Virus record (IMG/VR): IMGVR_UViG_3300009320_001035
Span: 1-29,629 of that record
Length of the DNA stretch: 29,629 bases
From: a virus
Direction: 5' to 3' (one strand)
Every line of letters starts with the position of its first letter. Within the stretch, counting starts at the first letter, position 1. Positions 23,882 through 29,629 of this stretch are shown one piece after another. A program made the translations under genes and the position numbers. The notes beneath the pieces are model-generated. The model had not been told where the DNA came from. It did no database searches and was given only the letters and a program-made list of their open reading frames with translations.

Positions 23882-24234
23882 CAGGCCGGCTCCTCAGCAG
23901 CCGCGCTGCTCTCGCGGATCTCCGTGGCCGAGATCGCCTCGATCTCCGCGGGCAGGTCGATCTGCACGACCTCCCACCCGACGTCCCGGCCGTGGACGAC
24001 GTGCGTGATGTCGGCCTTCAGGTTGATGATGCGAATCGCGCCCGCGTCGATCTCGGCGCGGTACCTCTCGCGGAACATCTCCCGGCGATCCTTGACGGTG
24101 TGCGGATTGTCCTCGCCGACCTCCGTCTCCCGCAGGCCGATCACCACCTGCCCGTAGCGCTGGATCGCCTCGCGGATCAGGGCGTCGTGCCCGTCGTGGA
24201 GCGGCTGGTATCGCCCGATCAGTAGTGCTGCCAT
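23881..24234 (-). CDS. Nucleotidyltransferase of the NMNAT/cytidylyltransferase fold
   Basis: A 117-residue protein from ATG 24234, two bases after the methyltransferase stop. It opens IGRYQPLHDGHDALIREAI with the nucleotide-binding HDGH at 13-16 and ends with ISATEIRES, the second conserved motif of this fold. The middle RETEVGEDNPHTVKDRREMF is also typical of NadM-like proteins. It transfers a nucleotidyl group from an NTP to a phosphorylated acceptor; the acceptor here is unknown. NAD metabolism, or activation of a sugar or sulfate moiety for the neighbouring enzymes, are both possible. Confidence 0.8.
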   Translation of the reverse strand: MAALLIGRYQPLHDGHDALIREAIQRYGQVVIGLRETEVGEDNPHTVKDRREMFRERYRAEIDAGAIRIINLKADITHVVHGRDVGWEVVQIDLPAEIEAISATEIRESSAAAEEPA

Positions 24235-24236
24235 GT

Positions 24237-24809
24237 TTACACCCACACCAGGCCGAAGCCGGTAAAGCCCTGAACGAGCAGCGTGTTCTTTCGTTCCCCG
24301 AGGTCGCGCCAGACGGCGTTGACGCTCGGGCGGTGCCTGCGTGCCATCCCGTCGTTCTCGCACTCACCGCAGTCGTGGAAGATCACCAACCCGCCGGGCC
24401 TGACCAGCGGAGCGTAGTGATACGCATCGCACGCGACGCCGTGGATGGAGTGGTCCCCGTCGATCAGCAGCACGTCCACCGGACGCCCGCCGAGGATCGT
24501 CTGGACCTGCTCGACCGTCGCCGGGTCGAAGCTGCTGGCGAGGATCACGTCGGCGTCGTAGCCGTCCGCCTCGCAGAGTTCCTCGGCCATCGCCACCAGC
24601 CGCTCGCCCTGATTGCCCTTCGGCGGCGGGCTGGGGCGGTCCACGGCGATCAACTTCGCGCCCGGGTCCATCATGCGACCGAACACGCGGAGCGATCCGC
24701 CGTGGCGGCTGCCGATCTCCAGGTACGTCTTCTTCGGGTCGATCTCGGCGACGTGCTCCTGCACGATGCCGAGCGCCCACTTGTTCATCAGCGGTGCGGG
24801 GTCAGGCAT
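24237..24809 (-). CDS. Class I SAM-dependent methyltransferase (CmcI/Methyltransf_24-like)
   Basis: A 190-residue protein from ATG 24809, overlapping the end of the glycosyltransferase gene by eight bases. Motif I is YLEIGSRHGGSLRVF (about 29-43), and the post-motif Asp lies in IAVDRP. The downstream VDVLLIDGDHSIHG with LVRPGGLVIFHDC is typical of the small-molecule and sugar methyltransferases related to cephalosporin hydroxylase. The context suggests methylation of a sugar. Confidence 0.82.
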   Translation of the reverse strand: MPDPAPLMNKWALGIVQEHVAEIDPKKTYLEIGSRHGGSLRVFGRMMDPGAKLIAVDRPSPPPKGNQGERLVAMAEELCEADGYDADVILASSFDPATVEQVQTILGGRPVDVLLIDGDHSIHGVACDAYHYAPLVRPGGLVIFHDCGECENDGMARRHRPSVNAVWRDLGERKNTLLVQGFTGFGLVWV

Positions 24810-26574
24810 GGGCGGCTTCCTTTCCGGCTTCGATCAGAGCCTCCGTGCCGGGCAGATGCCCGAACAACTGCACCGACAGCGCGACCAGTTCCTCATCCTT
24901 GAAGGCATCGCGGAACCACGGCTTGTCGGCGCAGTTCTTCCACCGCTCGGTGTAGCTGCCCTGGCGAGCCCGCCCGTCGAGCTTGCGGTGCTCGAACGAA
25001 CTGCCCGCGCCCTGAATCGGCACGCGGTTCATCGAGTCGTCGCTGCGGAGGTCGAGGCCGAGCCACTCGAAAAGCTCATCGCGATAGGCCGCGTCGCAGA
25101 GCCAGCGGTTGTAGTTGATCGCCACCTCGCCCGGGGGGTGTTCCTCGATGATCCGCAGACACTCCCGGGCGTAGTGCTTCCACCGATCGGCCCAGCGGGC
25201 GATGCCTTCGGTCGTCGGCTCGCCTGTCTCGGTCGGCTTGTGAATGAGCGTCCAGTCCCCCCGTCGTTGGCCCATCTTGACCGTGCTCGCCAGGTGGTTG
25301 AACGGGTCGCGGATCAGAAAGACGCGCGTGCGGCGCGGGGTCTCGACGCCGCCCAGGTAATCGACCTGATCCGGGGGCGTGTCCTCATGCGAGCACAGCA
25401 CCATCGCGAGGTCGGCGCCGCGGAACGCCGCCAGCGGTTCGCGCCTGGGGATGCAGGGCAGGCGACTCGACCGACGAGCGCTGCGGTTCTGATCGATACT
25501 GTTGCGGAACAGCACCCGGCCGTCGGTCTGCGACGCGATCCAGTCGAGAACGGGGTGCCCGGCCGATCGCTTCATGTGCGCGAAGGCGATCTCCCGCTTG
25601 GCCCGGAATCGCTCGACCCGGTGGATCGCCCCGCCCTGCCGGTAGCGATTCACGGCCCGGCACACATCCTCGGGCGTGATCATGTCCATGCAGCGCGGAA
25701 TGCTGACGTCGCCCGCCGGAACCGGATGCTCACAGACCTTCTTGCGGTCCTTCTTGCTGCCGTCGCCCATCTTGTGGCAACGGGATCGCCAGCAGCCGCC
25801 CTTCTCGCAGCACGGCAGAGCCCCCACCGTGTGGAGGAACTGATGGGCCGGGTAGGCCTCCCAATGGGTAGGCTCGCGGCCGCCGGCGATCACGACGCAG
25901 GGGCGGTTGATGAGCCGTCCTGGCGGGGTCGGAACCGCCGCCGCCAGGTGCATGGCCATCGTCACGGGGCAGATCACGCCCGCGGCGTGATGGACCAGAC
26001 GCACGAACTGGCGGAGGTCGGTCTTGCCGACGAGATTCAGTACGCCCTCCAGCGGCGGGTGCCAGTGCTTTGATTCGCCGCACTGGACGAACTGCACTTT
26101 TCCGGCCAGCCGGTTGACGACTTCCTGGTAGTACGCGGGCGACCACCACTTCGCGGTGAAGTCGAACTTCCCGCCCGCCACGATGATCCAGAAGTCGCCC
26201 TTGTGGCCGAAGGTCTCCTCGACCTGGTTCGTCCACGATTTCTCCTCATCCGACAGGTGGATGTCGCCGCTGAACGGGCCTTGGGGGATCGAGATGCCGA
26301 GCTTGCCCTCCAGGAACTTCCGGAAGCCGTGGATAAAGTGGTACGGCAGCTTGTTGCTCCGGTGGATCAGCGGGTACTGGCACTTGATGTGCTCGGCGTC
26401 GGGATCGTCGTCCGCGATCTCCGTCAGGTGCGGGTTGTTCTCCCACAGCGCAGGCGCCGCCGTGCGCACGTCGATCTGCCAGTCGGGATGCGCGCGTTTG
26501 AGGTCGCGCACCGCCGCCGTCAGCATTACCACGTCGCCAGGCGACTGCCGGTTGGTGAGGATCAGCTTCTTCAT
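24802..26574 (-). CDS. Fusion: GT9-type glycosyltransferase + sulfotransferase-like domain
   Basis: A 590-residue protein from ATG 26574 (GGGAACC before it). The N-terminal part (1 to about 300) looks like family 9 glycosyltransferases (heptosyltransferase type): SPGDVVMLTAAVRDLKRAHP at 11-30, an acceptor-domain opening near 130-165, and the nucleotide-sugar region VICPVTMAMHLAAAVPTP with VVIAGGREPTHWEAY. A Cys cluster follows (LPCCEKGGCWRSRC). The C-terminal part (about 370-580) resembles a sulfotransferase: TRVFLIRDPFNHLAST near 415-430 as a 3'-phosphate-binding type motif, then INYNRWLCDAAYRDELFEWL. It could add and sulfate a sugar, with the APS-kinase-like neighbour supplying PAPS. The GT9 call is firm; the sulfotransferase call is moderate. 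Confidence 0.78.
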   Translation of the reverse strand: MKKLILTNRQSPGDVVMLTAAVRDLKRAHPDWQIDVRTAAPALWENNPHLTEIADDDPDAEHIKCQYPLIHRSNKLPYHFIHGFRKFLEGKLGISIPQGPFSGDIHLSDEEKSWTNQVEETFGHKGDFWIIVAGGKFDFTAKWWSPAYYQEVVNRLAGKVQFVQCGESKHWHPPLEGVLNLVGKTDLRQFVRLVHHAAGVICPVTMAMHLAAAVPTPPGRLINRPCVVIAGGREPTHWEAYPAHQFLHTVGALPCCEKGGCWRSRCHKMGDGSKKDRKKVCEHPVPAGDVSIPRCMDMITPEDVCRAVNRYRQGGAIHRVERFRAKREIAFAHMKRSAGHPVLDWIASQTDGRVLFRNSIDQNRSARRSSRLPCIPRREPLAAFRGADLAMVLCSHEDTPPDQVDYLGGVETPRRTRVFLIRDPFNHLASTVKMGQRRGDWTLIHKPTETGEPTTEGIARWADRWKHYARECLRIIEEHPPGEVAINYNRWLCDAAYRDELFEWLGLDLRSDDSMNRVPIQGAGSSFEHRKLDGRARQGSYTERWKNCADKPWFRDAFKDEELVALSVQLFGHLPGTEALIEAGKEAAHA

Positions 26575-26580
26575 GGTTCC

Positions 26581-26772
26581 CTACGGTGCGGGCTGCTCCG
26601 GCTGCTCCGGGACCTCGGGCGTGACCGCGTCGAGGACGGCCTTCTCATCCGCGATCTGCACGTTGAGCGGGTCGAGCTTCTTTCGGTACTCGGCCCGCAG
26701 TGCCGTCCGCCTTGCCTTCAGCCTTACCAGCCGGTCGGCGACGCGTTTTCGTGCTCGGGCACTGATTGCCAT
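26581..26772 (-). CDS. Small basic/helical phage protein
   Basis: A 63-residue protein from ATG 26772, with an excellent AGGAGAACGAC ribosome binding site. The first 45 residues are highly basic and helical (AISARARKRVADRLVRLKAR); the end is acidic and Pro-rich (PEVPEQPEQPAP). It sits between the poly-serine protein and the glycosyltransferase fusion. No family recognised. Confidence 0.6.
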   Translation of the reverse strand: MAISARARKRVADRLVRLKARRTALRAEYRKKLDPLNVQIADEKAVLDAVTPEVPEQPEQPAP

Positions 26773-26801
26773 GTCGTTCTCCTGTCGCTGCGGGGTTGCC
26801 G

Positions 26802-27641
26802 CTATGCGCTGCTGCTACTGCTGGAACTGCTGCTTGTCGCATCTTCGCCCTCGGTGTAGAGCACCACGCAGCCGTCTCCGTCGGTGGCCACGGCGAAGCC
26901 GTAGTCGCTCAGGTCCGCGTTGGGGGGAAGCTCGAGCGCCTCGCCCGGCGCGAGCACCCACGCAGCGTTCATCGGGTCCGTCTTCGCCCAGATGTAGACG
27001 TTGCCCGTGTTCACGCCGGGCAGTGCGTCGCCCAGCGGGAACTCGGCCTCGGCCTCGGAGCTGCTCGAACTGCTCGGGGCTGCGCTGCTAGACGAACTGC
27101 TGGAGCTGGAGCTGGAGCTGCTGCTCGAGCTGCTGCTCCCCGCGACCTCGCTCGGCTTGACGGCCTGGACCTTCGCCTGAATGTAGGGGCGCGACTGCTC
27201 GGACAGCAGGACGGTCGCGATGCCCGCAGCTTGGCCGCTCGAACTCGACGCCGAGGACGCATCAGCGATCACACGCAGCATCGACCTTAGCGGGCGGGCG
27301 TTGCCCTGGTGCTCGGGCACGGCTTCCTGCACCGCGTCGTTGACGAGTTGAAGCGTGCTCTCCGTCGCCTGCCCGCTGCCGTTGCTCTGGATCGCTGACA
27401 GCGCCGCGGCCAGTGTCGTCTGCGTAGCCGGATCGCCCGACAGCTTCGTCAGGATCGACTGCAGGACGGTCTCCAGGTCCGCCTGCGTCTTGCCGTTGGC
27501 GATGCCGTCCACGATCGCGGTCACGTCCACGTCCGCCACGTCGACCGACAACTCGGCGTCGCCGATCTTGACCAGCAGCGCGCCGGTGTCGTCGTCGATC
27601 ATCACGTCGACCGAGCCGATATGTCGCCTGGCATACCCCAT
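26802..27641 (-). CDS. Poly-serine virion-type protein of unknown function
   Basis: A 279-residue protein from ATG 27641, one base after the preceding stop, with GGAGAG upstream. Residues 1-110 contain beta and helical segments (SVDVMIDDDTGALLVKIGDA near the start, then a tail-fibre-like linker). A tract of about 18 serines, Ala-Ala-Pro and six more serines (bases 27057-27137) divides it from a C-terminal domain (NVYIWAKTDPMNAAWVLAPG, ALELPPNADLSDYGFAVA). It ends with nine serines and alanine (26808-26834). Serine codons mix TCN and AGY, so the tracts are held at protein level. The gene lies in the head-tail part of the late operon; fibre or decoration roles are possible. Confidence 0.6.
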   Translation of the reverse strand: MGYARRHIGSVDVMIDDDTGALLVKIGDAELSVDVADVDVTAIVDGIANGKTQADLETVLQSILTKLSGDPATQTTLAAALSAIQSNGSGQATESTLQLVNDAVQEAVPEHQGNARPLRSMLRVIADASSASSSSGQAAGIATVLLSEQSRPYIQAKVQAVKPSEVAGSSSSSSSSSSSSSSSSSSAAPSSSSSSEAEAEFPLGDALPGVNTGNVYIWAKTDPMNAAWVLAPGEALELPPNADLSDYGFAVATDGDGCVVLYTEGEDATSSSSSSSSSA

Positions 27642-27642
27642 C

Positions 27643-28080
27643 TCAAATCTCTCCGATCACGCGGAACGTCAGCGTCAGGAGGCTCGTCAGTTGCCGCATC
27701 TCGCGCAGGTGCTCGGGGTCGTAGACCGGGACGTTCTCCGTCCGCAGCCACATCGCGCCGGTGTCCGCGAGGGACTGGCGCGCGAAGTGGGCGCCGATCT
27801 CCTCGACGAGCGTCAGCAGCGCGTCGATCTGCTCGGACTCCGTGGCCGCGTCAGCGAGTTTCTGCTGGACGGCGATGTCGATCTGGACGTCCTCCTGCGG
27901 GATCGTCCTCGCGGCGGTCTCGAGCTCCCGGCCCTTGGGGACGACCGTCACGTGCAGCTCCGCCATGTCCTTCAGTTCGAAGATGGGCACGTACTTCCGC
28001 TCTGCCGTGAAGGCCTGCGAGAAGCTCCCGGCGTTCAGTTCGTCGGTGACGGCCTGCGCGATGTCGGCGATCTTCGACAT
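27643..28080 (-). CDS. Phage neck/tail-terminator-like protein
   Basis: A 145-residue protein; ATG 28080 overlaps the preceding stop (TAATG). The sequence (SKIADIAQAVTDELNAGSFS, FELKDMAELHVTVVPKG, then a helical region and VIGEI at the end) and its place between connector-like and tail genes suit a head-tail joining or tail-terminator protein. The family call is by position and general look, not by a diagnostic motif. Confidence 0.6.
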   Translation of the reverse strand: MSKIADIAQAVTDELNAGSFSQAFTAERKYVPIFELKDMAELHVTVVPKGRELETAARTIPQEDVQIDIAVQQKLADAATESEQIDALLTLVEEIGAHFARQSLADTGAMWLRTENVPVYDPEHLREMRQLTSLLTLTFRVIGEI

Positions 28081-28361
28081 TACTCCTCGATCTCCACGTC
28101 GAGCTTGGCGGCGAGCTTGACGACGTTCTTGTCCGTGCGGTTGATGGTGGAGGCGATCTCCCGCAGCCAGACCTCGCGACCGTGGCAGCGAGTGTGGATC
28201 GAGTCGATCTCGGTCTTCAACAGCTCGATCTGACCTTCCAGGGCCACCAGGCGGCTCCGCAGGTTGAATACCCCGGAGATCACCCACCACGCCGAGCCGG
28301 TCAGGACGCCGCCGCCCAGCAGGACCGCCGCGACGCCGAAGATGATCTGTGCCGTGTTCAT
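28080..28361 (-). CDS. Small membrane protein with coiled coil
   Basis: A 93-residue protein from ATG 28361 (TGATG overlap; an in-frame GTG 28364 is possible). Residues 4-32 form one hydrophobic segment (IIFGVAAVLLGGGVLTGSAW), and 35-90 are a heptad-rich helix (LRSRLVALEGQIELLKTEID). An N-terminal membrane anchor followed by a coiled coil is the layout of inner-membrane spanins (Rz-like), but the call is topological only. Confidence 0.6.
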   Translation of the reverse strand: MNTAQIIFGVAAVLLGGGVLTGSAWWVISGVFNLRSRLVALEGQIELLKTEIDSIHTRCHGREVWLREIASTINRTDKNVVKLAAKLDVEIEE

Positions 28362-28744
28362 CACGCGTCCTCTGTCTCCACGTGCTTCGTGTGTACCCGC
28401 AGCGTCTTGCGGTACGGGTCCGAGAACCTGTAGTGCGGCTCGGCACCCGGCGCCATGACCTCGTAGACGTACACGGCTCCGCCGGCCGACTCGCGGATCC
28501 GATCGCCGCGCTGCGGCAGCGTCTCCACATCCGCGAGCACGAGCTGCTCGGTCGGGATCAGGAAGTCCCGCGACTCGACCCGCTCGATGATCCCGTGGGC
28601 GTCGGCGACCTCGAAGACCGTCCGTCCGATCGCTGCCGAGACATCCACGGACAGCGCGTCGCGGACATAGGTCACCGTCCGCGACATGTGCGCGATCCGA
28701 TGCTCATCCAGCCACGCCGAGCCTTGCTCGAGCACGTCCGTCAT
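28361..28744 (-). CDS. Putative phage head-tail connector protein
   Basis: A 127-residue protein from ATG 28744 with GGGTGAGT before it (GTG 28747 also possible). It directly follows the DUF2190-type capsid gene. The opening TDVLEQGSAWLDEHRIAHMS and the middle TVFEVADAHGIIERVESRDF with IPTEQLVLAD are typical of small phage proteins at this position, and the C-terminal segment (DPYRKTLRVHTKHVE) is beta-rich. A connector or neck role is inferred from gene order. Confidence 0.6.
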   Translation of the reverse strand: MTDVLEQGSAWLDEHRIAHMSRTVTYVRDALSVDVSAAIGRTVFEVADAHGIIERVESRDFLIPTEQLVLADVETLPQRGDRIRESAGGAVYVYEVMAPGAEPHYRFSDPYRKTLRVHTKHVETEDA

Positions 28745-28754
28745 CACTCACCCG

Positions 28755-29629
28755 TCAGGCCGCGTTGGTCGGGATGTACCGCAGGATCACCGAGAACGCG
28801 GGCAGGTCCGCCGTGGTTCCCTGCGTCACCGAGAGCGTCACGTGCTCCCCGGCTGCCAGAGCCTTGTGCGTCGCATCCGGTGTGCCGAGGTCCTCGTAGT
28901 CGCTGCTCGGCGGCTGCGTGCCCGCGTCGTACGTTTTGGAAACGATCTCGTTGCTCCCATCGTCGGCCAGGGCCACAACGGCCGTGTTGGAGTCGTCCAC
29001 ATCCGCCGGGGCGCCCTCGGTCAGGATGCCGACCGATACGAGCGTCACCGCCCGGGGATGGACGAACACCGGCCGGGCACTGATGTCGGCCCCGGCGGCG
29101 AGGTCCTCGACGCGGATGATCGCCAGCTGCTCGGCGTGGGCGTCGTTGAGCGTCAGCGTCCCGTCGGCAGCCAGTGTCGCATCGCCCGAGACCGCCACGT
29201 CCTCGAAGCTGTCCCCGTCGGCAACGAGGATCCGCCCGGCCGTGTAGAGCACCGCTCCCACGTCCGAGAGGTCCCCCAGGCCCAGCGTCTCGGCCGCTGC
29301 GGCGGAGGGAACGAGCAGGATGCGCACCGTCGAACCCGTCTCGGCGGCTGCAACCAGGACGAAGCCCAGGAAGGTGTTGCCCGAGGCCGTCGCCGTCGCG
29401 GCTCCGGTCCCGGCCGTGCCGCCGTAGGGATCGCCGTCGGCGTCCCAGTAGACCTTGCCCCCGACGGTGGCGAAGGCCTCCTGGGCCTTGACCACGTCGA
29501 AGATGCCCGTGACGGCCAAGGCGCCCAAGACGCTGGCCGCGATGGGCTGCTTGGCGATGCCGATCAGGCCGCTGAGGACCACCACGTCCCCGGCCGCCAC
29601 GGCGCTGCCGGGCGTGTAATCGATTGCCG
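28755..29629 (-). CDS. DUF2190-type capsid decoration/cement protein, 5' end cut by window
   Basis: The frame runs to the right edge of the window without a start. In-frame codons upstream of GTG 29600 read AIDYTPGSAVAAGDVVVLSG, which is the usual N-terminus of DUF2190 proteins, so the true start lies outside. The N-terminal domain (VVVLSGLIGIAKQPIAASVL, ALAVTGIFDVVKAQEAFATV) is the family's beta-barrel; a variable middle and a C-terminal beta domain (about residues 170-281) follow. DUF2190 proteins are small capsid-associated (cement/decoration) proteins encoded near the major capsid gene. At least 291 residues are visible, longer than many members (about 110), because of the added C-terminal part. 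Confidence 0.8.
   Translation of the reverse strand, partial: AIDYTPGSAVAAGDVVVLSGLIGIAKQPIAASVLGALAVTGIFDVVKAQEAFATVGGKVYWDADGDPYGGTAGTGAATATASGNTFLGFVLVAAAETGSTVRILLVPSAAAAETLGLGDLSDVGAVLYTAGRILVADGDSFEDVAVSGDATLAADGTLTLNDAHAEQLAIIRVEDLAAGADISARPVFVHPRAVTLVSVGILTEGAPADVDDSNTAVVALADDGSNEIVSKTYDAGTQPPSSDYEDLGTPDATHKALAAGEHVTLSVTQGTTADLPAFSVILRYIPTNAA

Noticed and set aside
27057-27137. Trinucleotide microsatellite
   Set aside because: The serine tract mixes AGC, AGT, TCG, TCC and TCT codons, so it is not a simple repeat produced by slippage.

Overview
The window reads as one end of a mobile or prophage-derived region in a GC-rich bacterium. It starts with an initiator tRNA-fMet gene (+ strand, 33-106). 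From base 522 to the right edge, every convincing protein gene is on the minus strand. Strong Shine-Dalgarno sequences, tightly overlapping start/stop codons and poly-serine tracts in several phage proteins suggest a Planctomycetota host or phage, but this is a guess from style; no ribosomal or housekeeping protein fixes the taxonomy.

Region 1 (522-15533) is a complete BREX phage-defence operon, transcribed right to left: brxE, brxA, brxB, brxC, pglX, pglZ, brxL. Most junctions overlap or are a few bases apart, so it is probably one transcript. A sigma70-like promoter (15827-15856) and a dyad (15757-15772) lie upstream of brxE. The gene set is unusual. BrxE is associated with type 6 BREX, whereas ending in brxL, without brxD or brxH, is the type 1 arrangement. 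BrxL itself is odd: its AAA+ core is followed by a C-terminal domain resembling the phospholipase-D-like MIT_C domain of eukaryotic MITD1, not a Lon protease domain. PglX is oversized (about 1575 aa) and has a low-GC centre inside GC-rich ends.

Region 2 (15870-17263) is a junction between BREX and the phage genes. It holds a degenerate copy of the 3' end of a phage gene, a small uncertain ORF and a DUF4145-like gene. Two 151-bp direct repeats, about 91% identical by hand count, flank this cassette.

Region 3 (17264-29629) is part of a siphovirus-like late operon. In transcription order it encodes a DUF2190-type capsid protein (cut by the window edge), connector or neck-like proteins, a poly-serine protein, an accessory cassette (GT9 glycosyltransferase fused to a sulfotransferase-like domain, a class I methyltransferase, an NMNAT-like nucleotidyltransferase and an APS-kinase-like protein), a lipoprotein, a holin-like protein, a tail-completion protein, a tail tube protein, two tail-assembly-chaperone frames, a tape measure protein and two further structural proteins. 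Four of these proteins carry Ser(5-9)-Ala tags at a terminus. Next to the sugar and sulfate cassette, this raises the speculative idea that the virion proteins are decorated with a sulfated or methylated glycan. Terminase, portal, protease and integrase are not in the window.
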